Below are positions 35,522 through 44,396 of a stretch of 64,000 bases of DNA, piece after piece. The stretch is from NCBI GenBank assembly GCA_031398915.1, contig JANNOG010000075.1:1-64000 (forward strand), in the 5' to 3' direction. The first letter of the stretch is position 1. The number at the start of each line of letters is the position of its first letter. The notes under the pieces are model-generated. The model saw nothing but the letters and a program-made list of their open reading frames with translations, did no database searches and was not told where the DNA came from. Source of the stretch: JANNOG01 sp031398915 (lineage in GTDB: Bacteria > Actinomycetota > Actinomycetes > Actinomycetales > JBBAYJ01). Both the position numbers and the translations under genes were made by a program.

Positions 35522-35943
35522 ACCTCAGCGGCGAGTTCACGGCGGCTGCCACGCCGCAGGCGCTGACCGGACTGCTGTCCGACGCCGGGCGGCTCGAGGG
35601 CGTCGGCGGGTTGTCGTCGGTCTCGGTCAGCGGCGCCGACACGCTCGACTGCATCTTCTCCCCGGTCACCAGCCTGGGCCGGATCCCGTTGCGGACGACG
35701 ATCACGACGCTGTCGGCCGCACCCGACGCTGCGGCATTGCGAGTCGTCGGGGTGCGGGGCCACCAGGCGGTGGACGCCGATATCGCCCTGGAGTTCGCGC
35801 CGGCGGACTCGGGGACCACGGTTCGCTGGACGGCCGATGTCGTCGTGCGCGGCGGCGCCGCATCCGTCGGCCAGCGGGTCTGGTCCGAACTGGCGTCACG
35901 CGCCATCGGTGACGTCCTGGCCGCCGCCGCCTCGGTCGCCTGA
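35518..35943 (+). CDS. CoxG-like SRPBCC carbon-monoxide-dehydrogenase-associated protein
   Basis: 141 residues from the ATG at 35518, overlapping the Mo-subunit stop (ATGA). Pattern of the CoxG/SRPBCC family: LSGEFTAAATPQALTGLLSD, ADIALEFAPADSGTTVRWTADVVVRG and a C-terminal helix GQRVWSELASRAIGDV. CoxG proteins help anchor or mature the hydroxylase complex at the membrane, but this copy lacks the C-terminal membrane helix of CoxG itself. Confidence 0.85.
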   Translation: MNLSGEFTAAATPQALTGLLSDAGRLEGVGGLSSVSVSGADTLDCIFSPVTSLGRIPLRTTITTLSAAPDAAALRVVGVRGHQAVDADIALEFAPADSGTTVRWTADVVVRGGAASVGQRVWSELASRAIGDVLAAAASVA

Positions 35944-35953
35944 GGGTCGGGTC

Positions 35954-36901
35954 GTGACCGGCGCAGCGGCCGTCGATGTCCACGTCCACCTGGCACCGGT
36001 GCTCGACGATCCGGCAGCGGCAGGTGTCGAGTCCCGCGACGGGCGCCTGGTCGTCGACGCGCATGCCGTCGGCCCGCCCGACCTGTACCGCCCCGACCAC
36101 CTGCTGGCCTACCTCGACTCGGCCGGCATCGACCTCGCCCTGGTGGCGGCGCCGCCGCCGTTCTACCGGCAGGGGCTGGCCGCCCATGCCGCCGGCGCCT
36201 GGGTGACGGCGGCCAACGACGGCATCGTGGCTGCCTGCGCAGACGAGCCGGAGCGCCTGCGGGCGCTCGCCTACCTGCCCTGGGAGCACCCGGCACTGGC
36301 AGCGGAGGTGGTCGCGGCCGAGGTCGCAGCCGGGCGGACGGCGGGCTTCTCGGCGGCGGCGGGTGGGGGATCGCCCGCCCTGGACGACCCTGAGCTGGCC
36401 GGGGTATGGGCGGCCCTGGATCGGGCGGGTGCCCTGCTGGTGCTGCACCCGAGTCAATCACCGGACGCCAGGCTGGCCGCCCACTACGGGCACAACCTCA
36501 CCGGAAACCCCGTCGAGACCGCCGTCGCCGTGTCGGCTCTCGTCTTCGGTGGGGTGCTCGACCGTCACCCCCGCGTGCGAATCGTCCTGGTGCACGGGGG
36601 CGGTGTCGTGCCCGCTCTGGCCGGACGATGGCACCACGGTGTGGCGACCTCGCGTCCCGGCCTGCCGGATCCGCCCGTGGACGTCGCCGCCTCACTGGCG
36701 CGGCTGTGGACCGACTGTCTGACGGACCCCGCGATGGTCGACGTCGCGGCGACGGTGTTCGGCGAGGACCACCTGTTGTTGGGCAGCGACTGGCCGTTCC
36801 CGATGGGCACCCGGGATCCGGTCGGGCGGGTGCGTCATCGAGGTCCGGCTGCCGTCGACGTGATCTCCCGACGCAACCCTCTCGCCCTGCTCGGGGCCTG
36901 A
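35954..36901 (+). CDS. Amidohydrolase_2 family metal-dependent hydrolase/decarboxylase (ACMSD-like)
   Basis: 315 residues from the GTG at 35954. Metal site motifs in order: VDVHVHLAP (HxH), LVLHPSQSP (His), VLVHGGG (His) and LLGSDWPFPMG (Asp). The closing WPFPMG and the helix VDVISRRNPLALLG are typical of the ACMSD branch. That branch includes decarboxylases of hydroxylated aromatic and pyridine carboxylates. Its place right behind the molybdenum hydroxylase suggests it acts on the hydroxylated product, possibly as a decarboxylase; this is inference. Confidence 0.88.
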   Translation: MTGAAAVDVHVHLAPVLDDPAAAGVESRDGRLVVDAHAVGPPDLYRPDHLLAYLDSAGIDLALVAAPPPFYRQGLAAHAAGAWVTAANDGIVAACADEPERLRALAYLPWEHPALAAEVVAAEVAAGRTAGFSAAAGGGSPALDDPELAGVWAALDRAGALLVLHPSQSPDARLAAHYGHNLTGNPVETAVAVSALVFGGVLDRHPRVRIVLVHGGGVVPALAGRWHHGVATSRPGLPDPPVDVAASLARLWTDCLTDPAMVDVAATVFGEDHLLLGSDWPFPMGTRDPVGRVRHRGPAAVDVISRRNPLALLGA

Positions 36902-36981
36902 GGCGGCGCCATGTGCGGAGTTCGACCGCCGGATGAGCGCCGCCGTGACCCGGAACCGGGCCGTAGGGACGGCGGCCGTCG

Positions 36982-37019
36982 TTGATCTGCTGGCTCTCAT
37001 CAACTATGTTTGATCAAAC
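36982..37019 (+). promoter_or_regulatory. Promoter with overlapping cluster operator B
   Basis: TTGATC (36982-36987), 17 bp, then TATGTT (37005-37010) forms a good sigma-70-type promoter for the Ldh_2 operon. TATGTTTGATCAAAC at 37005-37019 overlaps the -10 box, contains the perfect palindrome GTTTGATCAAAC and matches 13 of 15 positions of the site at 45149-45163. A repressor bound here would block the promoter. The rest of the 36902-37096 spacer is featureless. Confidence 0.7.
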
Positions 37020-37096
37020 CTGAGCTGACGGCTCTGGTGGTACTGGTGGTGGACGTGCTGGTCCCCATGGACATGGCGGAGATGGAGGTGGTCGTG

Positions 37097-38146
37097 ATGG
37101 GCAACCCGATGGTCTCGGTCGCCTGGCTGACCGATGCGTCAGCAGGTCTGTTGCGACGCGCCGGTGTACCCGACGACGACGCCCTCGAGGTCGCCGCCGC
37201 CCTGGTCGAGTCCGACCGGCGGGGCGTCCCCTCACACGGCGTCCTGCTGCTGCCGATGTACCTCGACCGCATCCGGGACGGTTCGGTCGACCCCGTCGCC
37301 CGCCCCGAGGTCGTCCACGACGGGCTCGCAGTCCTCACCATGGACGCCCGCAACGGCCTCGGCCAGGTGAGCGCCCGGATCGCCATGGCGGAGGCCGTGA
37401 CCCGGGCCGCCACGTTCGGGATCGGCGCCGTGACCGTCCGTCGTGCCTTCCACTTCGGGGGCGCCTACCGCTGGGCCGAGCAGGCCGCCTCGGCGGGCCT
37501 GGTCGGCATCGCGGCCTCGAACACCCGCCCGCTGATGCCCGCACCCGGCGGTGCCGACGCCGTCGTGGGCAACAACCCGCTCGCGGTCGCCATCCCCGGG
37601 GATCCGGGGCAGGCCGCGTTCGTGCTGGACATGGCCCTGTCCGAGGCCGCCCTCGGCAAGATCAGGCTCGCGGCGCAGGCGGGCCGCGAGATCCCCGCGA
37701 CCTGGGCGACCGATGCCGACGGGCGCCCGACCACCGATCCCACGGCAGCCATCGCCGGGCTGCTGCTCCCCGCCGCAGGTCCCAAGGGTTACGGTCTCGC
37801 GCTGGTGCTCGACGTCCTCACCGGAGCCCTGTCCGGGGGGTCCAGCGGCTCGGCGGTCAAGGGCCTGTACGCCGACACGGCCGTCCCGAACGACTGCGCC
37901 CACCTGTTCCTCGCCATCGACCCGGCCGCCTTCGGTGACCCCGCCGGCTTCCGCGAGCGGGTGGCGACCCTCGTGGCCGAGGTGCGCGCCAGTCGGCTCG
38001 CCCCGGGCGTGTCGCGGGTCGTGCTGCCGGGCCAGATGGAGGCCGAGCGCGCCGCTGCCGCCTCCGCCCTGGTCGCCCTCGACGACGGCACCACCAAGGC
38101 GCTGCGCGAGCGCGGCCTGGACGAGCCGCCCGGCGGTGCCGTGTGA
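37097..38146 (+). CDS. Ldh_2-family NAD(P)-dependent oxidoreductase (malate/L-lactate dehydrogenase type)
   Basis: 349 residues from the ATG at 37097, chosen because GGAGGT lies 6 nt upstream; earlier in-frame starts (TTG 37010, ATG 37067) fall in the promoter/operator or lack a ribosome site. Family signatures: ESDRRGVPSHGVLLLPMYLDRI (catalytic His), VTVRRAFHFGGAYRWAEQA, NTRPLMPAPGG and GNNPLAVAIPG. The family includes malate, sulfolactate and ureidoglycolate dehydrogenases and delta1-piperideine-2-carboxylate reductases. First gene of the second transcription unit of the cluster. Confidence 0.9.
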   Translation: MGNPMVSVAWLTDASAGLLRRAGVPDDDALEVAAALVESDRRGVPSHGVLLLPMYLDRIRDGSVDPVARPEVVHDGLAVLTMDARNGLGQVSARIAMAEAVTRAATFGIGAVTVRRAFHFGGAYRWAEQAASAGLVGIAASNTRPLMPAPGGADAVVGNNPLAVAIPGDPGQAAFVLDMALSEAALGKIRLAAQAGREIPATWATDADGRPTTDPTAAIAGLLLPAAGPKGYGLALVLDVLTGALSGGSSGSAVKGLYADTAVPNDCAHLFLAIDPAAFGDPAGFRERVATLVAEVRASRLAPGVSRVVLPGQMEAERAAAASALVALDDGTTKALRERGLDEPPGGAV

Positions 38147-39780
38147 GCAGCGCAGCGCCGACGACCGACGCGGTCGTCGTGGGCGCGGGCATCAACGGCA
38201 TGGTCGCCGCGGCCGAACTGGCGATGGCGGGCTGGTCGGTCCGACTGCTCGACCGCAACCCCGCGATCGGTGGCTTCATCGCGACCGAGGAGCGCACCCT
38301 CCCCGGCTACCAGCACGAGACCTTCTCGTCGTGGCACCCGCTGTTCGTCTCGGGCCCGGCACACGCCGCGCTCGGCGAGCACCTGGGCGCCCGGGGCCTG
38401 TCGTACGCCAACACCGACGGGGTCGTGACGGGCAGTGTCGCCGACGACGGCACGGTGACCCTGGCCCACCGGGACCCAGCCGTCACGGCGGCCGGGTTCG
38501 CCGACCCCGACGACCGCCTCGCCTACGCCGCAGCGCTGGACCGGTTCATCGGCCAGGCCGACCTGATCGGCGACATGCTGGGGATGTCCCTGCACACCCG
38601 GGCAGTCGCGCGCCCGCTGTGGCGCTTCGCCCGCCGCCAGCGTGCCCGGACCCTGGACTGGGGCCGCGACCTGGCATCCAGTGGCCGGGGGTACTGCCGG
38701 CGCGAGTTCCGCGGCCGCGAGGTCGACCACCTGTGGGTGCCGTGGCTGCTGCACGCCGGGCTGTCACCGGACAGCGCCTCGGGCGGGTTGTTCGTGCCCG
38801 TCCTGGCCGCGACCATGCACGGTTTCGGGCTGCCGATCCCGGTCGGGGGCTCGGTCCGCTTCCTCGACGCCTTCCGGTCGTTGCTCACCGACCACGGGGT
38901 CGACATCGTCACGGGCGCGCACGTGCACTCGGTGGTGGTCCGGGGTGGCCGCGCCGTCGCGGTCCGCGCAGGCAACGAGCAGTACGGCGCCGCTCGCGCC
39001 GTGATCGCGTCCGTGACCCCCCAGGCCCTGTACCTGGACCTGCTGCGCGACGTCGACGTCCCCGTCACCGTCCGGCGAGGGTCGAGCCGCTATCGCCCGG
39101 GCCGCGCGGCGATGCAGGTCCACGTCGCCCTGTCGGGACCGGTTCCGTGGCAGGACGCCGCGTTGGCCGATGTCCCGCTGCTCCACCTCAGCGACGGGTC
39201 GGCCAGTACGGGCATCGCCTGCGCGCAGGCCGAGGCGGGCCTGCTCCCCGACCGCCCGACCGTCGTCGTCGGCCAGCAGCACGTCCTAGACCCCTCGCGG
39301 GTGCCCGACGGCGCCGCGGCGCTGTGGCTCCAACTGCAGGAGGTGCCGGCGGTGCCGCTGGGCGACGCCGGCGGCAGCAGCGAGCGGGGCGGCATCGACG
39401 CGGCAGGTGCGTGGACCGCCGACGTGCGCGACCGCTACGTCGAGCGGGTGTTGGCCCGCATCGAACGCCACGCCCCTGGCCTGCGCGAACGGATCCTCGC
39501 CGTGGACGTCCTCACCCCCGACGACATCCGGGCGCACAACCCGAACGCTCTGGGTGGAGACCCGTACGCCGGTTCCGCCGAGCTCGACCAGAACTTCCTG
39601 TGGCGCCCGCTGCCCGGGGCCGATCACCGGACACCCGTGCCGGGGCTGTGGCACATCGGGGCCTCGACGCACCCGGGTCCCGGTCTGGGCGGCACCAGTG
39701 GCCACATCGTCGCCCAGCGGCTGCTGACCGCCGCCCGTCGGGGGCGCCTCGCTGCCGCGGCCCGGGCGAGGTTCGCGTGA
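38143..39780 (+). CDS. Phytoene-dehydrogenase-like FAD oxidoreductase
   Basis: 545 residues from a GTG at 38143 overlapping the previous stop (GTGA). The N-terminal FAD motif is DAVVVGAGINGMVAAAELAMAG with ERTLPGYQHETFSSWHPLFVSGPA. The substrate region has FGLPIPVGGSVRFLDAFRSLL. The C terminus HIGASTHPGPGLGGTSGHIV closes the FAD site. It is an intact paralogue of the frameshifted gene at 29772. Despite the fold, nothing else here suggests carotenoids; related enzymes in catabolic clusters are uncharacterised. Confidence 0.9.
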   Translation: MSSAAPTTDAVVVGAGINGMVAAAELAMAGWSVRLLDRNPAIGGFIATEERTLPGYQHETFSSWHPLFVSGPAHAALGEHLGARGLSYANTDGVVTGSVADDGTVTLAHRDPAVTAAGFADPDDRLAYAAALDRFIGQADLIGDMLGMSLHTRAVARPLWRFARRQRARTLDWGRDLASSGRGYCRREFRGREVDHLWVPWLLHAGLSPDSASGGLFVPVLAATMHGFGLPIPVGGSVRFLDAFRSLLTDHGVDIVTGAHVHSVVVRGGRAVAVRAGNEQYGAARAVIASVTPQALYLDLLRDVDVPVTVRRGSSRYRPGRAAMQVHVALSGPVPWQDAALADVPLLHLSDGSASTGIACAQAEAGLLPDRPTVVVGQQHVLDPSRVPDGAAALWLQLQEVPAVPLGDAGGSSERGGIDAAGAWTADVRDRYVERVLARIERHAPGLRERILAVDVLTPDDIRAHNPNALGGDPYAGSAELDQNFLWRPLPGADHRTPVPGLWHIGASTHPGPGLGGTSGHIVAQRLLTAARRGRLAAAARARFA

Positions 39781-40526
39781 AGGTCACCTTCGACGCGACA
39801 GGCGAGGTCCTCGTCGTCACCGGGGGCGCGTCGGGCATCGGCGCCGCGCTGGTCGCCGCCTTCGTCGGGGCGGGCGGGAGGGCCGTCGTGCTCGACGTCG
39901 GCGTCGACACCGACCTCGCGGCGGCCGAGCGGCTGGAGCACGTCCACTGCGACGTCGCCGACCGCGACGCCGTCACCGCCGCCGTCCACGGTGTGGTCGA
40001 GCGCCACGGCCGGGTCGACGCCCTGCTCGCCGGGGCCGCCGTGCAGCCCCGGGTCGCGGTGGCCGACACCCCTGCCGAGACCTGGCGGCACACCCTCGCG
40101 GTCAATCTCGACGGTGTCGTCTGGGCGTGCCAGGCGGTACTGCCCACGATGCGCGCCGCCCGGCGAGGGAGCATCGTCGTGTTCGGCTCGGGCCTCGGCG
40201 TCAACGGCCACCCCGGCGCGGCCGCCTACGCGGCGAGCAAGGCCGCGCTGGTGGCGTTCGTCAAGTCGCTGGCCGCCGAGGTCGTCGCCGACCGGGTGCG
40301 CGCCAACGTGGTCCTCCCCGGCGTGGTCGACACCCCGCAGTTCCGGGCCGCGAATCCACCCGGCGCCCAGCAGGAGATCTGGTCACGCGGCGTCGGTGTC
40401 GGTACCCCCGAGGACGTGGTGGGCCCGCTGATGTACCTGCTGTCGGACGCGGCGACCATGACCGGGTCGTTGCTGACCCGCGACCGTGCATTTTCCCTCT
40501 CACCTGGCCCCGAGGAGCTGTCGTGA
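39777..40526 (+). CDS. Short-chain dehydrogenase/reductase
   Basis: 249 residues from the GTG at 39777 (GTGA overlap). NAD(P) motif VTGGASGIGAALV, then CDVADRDAV. The usual NNAG is replaced by LAGAA. Catalytic region VVFGSGLGVNGHPGAAAYAASKAAL has the Tyr and Lys of YxxxK. The open frame reaching back to 37551 is antisense or out of frame over two other genes. Probably oxidises an alcohol intermediate of the cluster's pathway. Confidence 0.9.
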   Translation: MKVTFDATGEVLVVTGGASGIGAALVAAFVGAGGRAVVLDVGVDTDLAAAERLEHVHCDVADRDAVTAAVHGVVERHGRVDALLAGAAVQPRVAVADTPAETWRHTLAVNLDGVVWACQAVLPTMRAARRGSIVVFGSGLGVNGHPGAAAYAASKAALVAFVKSLAAEVVADRVRANVVLPGVVDTPQFRAANPPGAQQEIWSRGVGVGTPEDVVGPLMYLLSDAATMTGSLLTRDRAFSLSPGPEELS

Positions 40527-42103
40527 CCGTGGACGACCTGCCCGTCATCGTCGTGGGGGGTGGGCCGATCGGGCTGATGACCGCCCTCGGCCTGCACCAC
40601 TACGGCGTGCCCGTCGTCGTCCTCGAAGAGGACGCCGTGTTGTCGCTGGACACCAAGGCCGGAACGATCCTCACCCGCACTCTGGAGGTCGCCCACCGGT
40701 ACGAGGTGATCGACGACGTCCTGGCCGCGTCGCTACGACTGGACGAGATCGGCGAGATCGACCGCGCCACCAACGTCTCCACCCAGGGCGTCCACACCGA
40801 ACTGCTGGTCGACGACACCCGCTATCCGCTGGTGGTGAACATCCCGCAGCACCACCTGGAGCCCGTCCTGCGCGAGGCGCTGGACCGCAAGGCCCCCGAC
40901 GTCCTGCACATGCGACACCGGTTCACCTCGTTCGAGGAGTTGGCGGACCGGGTACGGGTGCGCGTCGACACCCCCGACGGCGAGCGGACGATCGAGGGCC
41001 GGTACCTGCTGGCCTGTGACGGCGGGCGCTCGCAGGTGCGCGAGCAGCTCGGCATCACGGTCGAGGGGATGACGCTCGAGGAGCGGTACATGCTCGTCGA
41101 CCTCAAGCTCGACCTCGACCTGGACAACCCCCGCGACTACCCCTACCTCGCGTACTTCGGGGACCCCGAGGAATGGATGATCCTGGTCCGCCAGCCGCAC
41201 TGCTGGCGCTTCCTCTTCCCGTTGAAGGCGGGGCGGCCCGAGCCGAGCAAGGAGGAGCTGGCCGAGCGCGCGCTGCGGTTCATCGGTGAGGTCGACACGA
41301 TGGAGATCCTCGGGTCCAACATCTACACCGTCCACCACCGCGTGGCCGAGTCGTGGCGGGCGGGCCGGGCCTTCCTGATGGGCGACGCGGCGCACCTGAT
41401 CACCCCGATGTGGGCGCTCGGCCTCAACTCCGGTGTCCTGGACGCGAGCAACCTGCCCTGGCGCCTGGCCTTCGTGTACCGGGGGTGGGCCACCGAGTCG
41501 TTGCTGGACGGATACGAGCAGGAGCAGGCGCCGGTGGCGATCAAGGGCTCGGGCGAGATGGCCGAGGCGGCCCGCGCCAACATGGAGCGGCGTCGCGGCA
41601 CCCTCGACGCGATGAGCGGCGGCGAGTGGGGCGTCGCCATCACCCGCAGCCTGCTGGGCGTCAGCCTGGACGTCGACGGCACCGGCGACTGGTCGATGGT
41701 CAAGTCGGGCGACACCCCGGTGGCGGTCCGAACCGGCGACCGCTGCCCCGACCTGCCGGTGTTCGGGGCCCACGCCCGGATCCACCTCCACGACCTGGTC
41801 GACGGCCGGTTCGTCGCCCTGTGGTTCTGCGACGCCCGGCGGCGACCCGCCATCCCTGCCGACGACGTGGCGGGCCTGAGCCATTTCGTGGTGAGCCGCT
41901 GGGACGCGCCCCACGACTCGGGGCTGCGGCCCCACGGCCTGTTCGACCCGGGCAGCCGGGTGCAGAAGCGCCTCGGCGTCGAGGACGGCACCGTCGTCCT
42001 GCTCCGTCCCGATGCCCACATCGCGACCATCCGCCGGTTCGATCCCGCCGCCCTCGACGACGAGATCACGCCGCTCTACCGCCGCCTCACCGGTACCGAC
42101 TGA
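40523..42103 (+). CDS. FAD-binding aromatic monooxygenase (PheA/TfdB/MhpA type)
   Basis: 526 residues from the GTG at 40523 (GTGA overlap). Class A flavoprotein hydroxylase motifs: VIVVGGGPIGLMTALGLHHYG (GxGxxG), YLLACDGGRSQVREQLG (DG motif) and FLMGDAAHLITPMWALGLNSG (GD motif). A C-terminal thioredoxin-like domain follows from about residue 390, as in phenol hydroxylase and TfdB. It hydroxylates an aromatic ring next to an existing oxygen or nitrogen substituent, which would prepare ring opening by one of the following enzymes. Confidence 0.92.
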   Translation: MTVDDLPVIVVGGGPIGLMTALGLHHYGVPVVVLEEDAVLSLDTKAGTILTRTLEVAHRYEVIDDVLAASLRLDEIGEIDRATNVSTQGVHTELLVDDTRYPLVVNIPQHHLEPVLREALDRKAPDVLHMRHRFTSFEELADRVRVRVDTPDGERTIEGRYLLACDGGRSQVREQLGITVEGMTLEERYMLVDLKLDLDLDNPRDYPYLAYFGDPEEWMILVRQPHCWRFLFPLKAGRPEPSKEELAERALRFIGEVDTMEILGSNIYTVHHRVAESWRAGRAFLMGDAAHLITPMWALGLNSGVLDASNLPWRLAFVYRGWATESLLDGYEQEQAPVAIKGSGEMAEAARANMERRRGTLDAMSGGEWGVAITRSLLGVSLDVDGTGDWSMVKSGDTPVAVRTGDRCPDLPVFGAHARIHLHDLVDGRFVALWFCDARRRPAIPADDVAGLSHFVVSRWDAPHDSGLRPHGLFDPGSRVQKRLGVEDGTVVLLRPDAHIATIRRFDPAALDDEITPLYRRLTGTD

Positions 42104-42114
42104 CGAGGAGCAGC

Positions 42115-42465
42115 ATGCCCGCCGCCACCTTCACCCGACCCGACGGCACCGACCTGACCCTCGGCACCGTCGGGCAGACGGTCGTCTTCGAGAACGAGCG
42201 CGTCCGCGTCTGGGAGATCGTCCTCGCCCCGGGTGAGACCGTGTCCTGGCACCACCACGAGAACGACTATCTCGTCGTGGCGCTGCAGCCGGCGGACAAC
42301 CGCATCGACAACGCCCTGGGCGGCGAACCGCGGCATGTGCACGAGCCCGTCGGCGGCGTGGTGTTCCGCCCGGCCGGTGAGGTCCACATGCTGACCAACG
42401 AAGGCACCACCGAGTACCGCAGCCGCCTCGTCGAGCTGCTGCAGGCCCCGGCGGGCGGGCGATGA
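42115..42465 (+). CDS. Single-domain cupin 1
   Basis: 116 residues; ATG at 42115 with GAGGAG ahead. Cupin motif 1: RVWEIVLAPGETVSWHHHENDYLVVAL, with the His pair and Glu/Asp of the metal site. Motif 2: GGVVFRPAGEVHMLTNEG. Could be a dioxygenase, a hydrolase accessory or a sensor. It overlaps the second cupin by 4 nt. Confidence 0.8.
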   Translation: MPAATFTRPDGTDLTLGTVGQTVVFENERVRVWEIVLAPGETVSWHHHENDYLVVALQPADNRIDNALGGEPRHVHEPVGGVVFRPAGEVHMLTNEGTTEYRSRLVELLQAPAGGR

Positions 42466-43031
42466 GCGGCGACGGCGAGGCGTCGGACACGTTCGACCTC
42501 GTACCCGCACGGCCGGCCCCCGACGGCGTCGACCCGCGCGAGTGGGCACTCAACCTCGGCGACCCGGGCCACTACGGCGGCGCGGCACCGGACCTCTCGC
42601 GGGAGGCGGCGGCGGGTGAGGCGACCGCGGCAGACGGCAGTTCGCACCCGCTCTTCCGGTTCCGCGAGATCCTGGTCCAGACCGCGGACCTCGACTGGGT
42701 GGCCAAGACGCTGGCCGGGCTGTCGCACAAGGCGCTGTGGCGCGACGAGACCACCGGCGCGTCGATCTCACTGCTCCGCTTCCAGCCGGGGGCGGGCATC
42801 CCGATGCGGCACTCGCACGCCTCCAACCAGTTCATGTTCTGTCTCTCGGGTCGCTACCGTTACGTCCCTACCGGCATCGTCCTGACGGCCGGCAGCTTCT
42901 ACTGGAACCCCCGGGGCAGCCTTCACGGCCCGACCCATGCCGACGAGGAGTCGGTCCTGGTCGAGATCTACGACGGACCTCATTACCCGACCCAGCCGGA
43001 TTGGTACACCGATCCGGCCGACGCCCGCTGA
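42462..43031 (+). CDS. Cupin 2, ChrR/2,4'-dihydroxyacetophenone dioxygenase-like
   Basis: 189 residues. The N-terminal 65 residues are unlike a cupin. The rest has LLRFQPGAGIPMRHSHASNQFMFCLSGRYRY (metal-binding His/His/Glu-type pattern, with Gln-Phe in place of Glu) and TAGSFYWNPRGSLHGPTHADEESVLVEI. The arrangement resembles the cupin dioxygenase that cleaves side chains of hydroxylated acetophenones. In this cluster it is the best candidate for a ring- or side-chain-cleaving dioxygenase, but no classical extradiol enzyme is present, so this is tentative. Confidence 0.78.
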   Translation: MSGDGEASDTFDLVPARPAPDGVDPREWALNLGDPGHYGGAAPDLSREAAAGEATAADGSSHPLFRFREILVQTADLDWVAKTLAGLSHKALWRDETTGASISLLRFQPGAGIPMRHSHASNQFMFCLSGRYRYVPTGIVLTAGSFYWNPRGSLHGPTHADEESVLVEIYDGPHYPTQPDWYTDPADAR

Positions 43032-43045
43032 CCTCCGGAGCCCTC

Positions 43046-43453
43046 ATGACCGTGCGACAGGTGACATCCACCGCCCTGGCCGAGCCGAACGGCCACTTCT
43101 CCCACGCCACGACCGTCGAGGCACGCGGGCGCCTGGTGTTCATCTCGGGGATGACGGCACGCAACTCCGATGGTGGGGTGACCGGGGTCGGCGACATCAG
43201 CGCGCAGACCCACCAGGTCATCCAGAACCTCAGAGCTGCGGTCGAGGAGGCCGGCGGCACCCTCGCCGACATCGCCCGGGTCGACGTGTACGTCCGCAAC
43301 ATGGAGGACTTCCAGGCCATCCACGCGGTCCGGCGGCAGTACTTCACCGGCATCGCGCCGGCGTCGACGATGGTCGAGGTCTCGAAGTTCGTGAACAAGG
43401 ATTACCTGATCGAGATCAACGCCATCGCCGTCGTACCCGACGGCGGGTCCTGA
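43046..43453 (+). CDS. RidA/YjgF family protein (enamine/imine deaminase)
   Basis: 135 residues from the ATG at 43046 with GGAG ahead. Typical RidA sequence: TVEARGRLVFISGMTARNSDGG, TLADIARVDVYVRNMEDFQAIH, and the closing IEINAIAVVP. RidA enzymes hydrolyse reactive 2-aminoacrylate or related enamines; the close relative 2-aminomuconate deaminase works in nitrogen-containing aromatic pathways. The conserved Arg that binds the carboxylate in RidA is not evident at its usual place, so the substrate may differ. Its presence hints that the pathway substrate contains nitrogen. Confidence 0.88.
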   Translation: MTVRQVTSTALAEPNGHFSHATTVEARGRLVFISGMTARNSDGGVTGVGDISAQTHQVIQNLRAAVEEAGGTLADIARVDVYVRNMEDFQAIHAVRRQYFTGIAPASTMVEVSKFVNKDYLIEINAIAVVPDGGS

Positions 43454-43459
43454 CCGGCG

Positions 43460-44383
43460 ATGAGACTCGCCTCCGTCGCCGTCGACGGCTCCTCCCGCAT
43501 CGGCCTCGTCGACGTCGACACGGCAACCGTCGCCGTCCTCCCGGCAACCCTCGGCACGCTGGACGACGTGGTGCGCCGCGGCGCCGACGCCGTCCACGCG
43601 CTGGCGGACTCGGCGGGCGCCGCGGACGTTCGAGCCATCGATTCGGTGTCACTCCTGCCGCCGCTTCGCCGGCTGAACCGCGACGTCCTGTGCACCGGGT
43701 GGAACTACTGGGACCACTTCGAGGAGTCGGCCGGCAAGCGTGAGGGACAGGATCCGGTCGCGGCGCCGCTGCACCCGACGTTCTTCACCAAGGGCCCGGA
43801 CACGATCGTGGGCCCCCACGCCGCCATCGCCTACGACGCGGACCTGTCGCTGCAGTGGGACTACGAGGCCGAGGTCGCTCTCGTGTTCGGGCGTGACGGC
43901 CGGTCGATCCCGACGGGGTCGGCGCTGGACCACGTGCTCGGCCTCTGCATCGCCAACGACGTCTCGCTGCGCGACGTGCAGCGCCGCCACGGCGGCCAGT
44001 GGCTCAAGGGCAAGAGCATCGACGCGACGATGCCGATCGGCCCGTGGATCACGACGCTCGACGAGATCCCCGACCTCACCGACCTCGTCATCGAGTGCGT
44101 GCTCAACGGCGAGGTCGTCCAACACGCCCGGACCGCGCAGATGGCATTCGGGTTCGAGACGCTCGTCGCCGAACTGAGCCTGGGGATGACCGTGCGCGCC
44201 GGGGACCTGTTGCTCACCGGAACGCCGAGCGGGGTGGGCAACGCGCGCGACCCCAAGTTGTTCCTGCGGCCCGGTGACGAGATCCTCACCCGGGTGAGCG
44301 GTCTCGGGGAATTGCGCAACCGGATCGAGTCGGTGGCCCTCGCAGCTGCGGGGTCGGGCCCGGGAGCCCCCCACGGCGCGTGA
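43460..44383 (+). CDS. Fumarylacetoacetate hydrolase-family protein
   Basis: 307 residues, ATG at 43460. FAA_hydrolase fold: LCTGWNYWDHFEESAG, the metal site DYEAEVALVFGRDG (Glu-x-Glu) with IANDVSLRDVQ (Asp), QWLKGKSIDATMPIGPWI, and GDLLLTGTPSGVG. These enzymes cleave C-C bonds of diketo acids (fumarylpyruvate, acylpyruvates) or hydrate/decarboxylate 2-oxo dienoates after ring opening. It is the expected step after the monooxygenase and dioxygenase-like genes before it. Confidence 0.92.
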   Translation: MRLASVAVDGSSRIGLVDVDTATVAVLPATLGTLDDVVRRGADAVHALADSAGAADVRAIDSVSLLPPLRRLNRDVLCTGWNYWDHFEESAGKREGQDPVAAPLHPTFFTKGPDTIVGPHAAIAYDADLSLQWDYEAEVALVFGRDGRSIPTGSALDHVLGLCIANDVSLRDVQRRHGGQWLKGKSIDATMPIGPWITTLDEIPDLTDLVIECVLNGEVVQHARTAQMAFGFETLVAELSLGMTVRAGDLLLTGTPSGVGNARDPKLFLRPGDEILTRVSGLGELRNRIESVALAAAGSGPGAPHGA

Positions 44384-44396
44384 TGTGGAGGTACGC

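Noticed and set aside
40733..42019. Minus-strand open frame of 428 codons
   Set aside because: Antisense shadow of the FAD monooxygenase gene.
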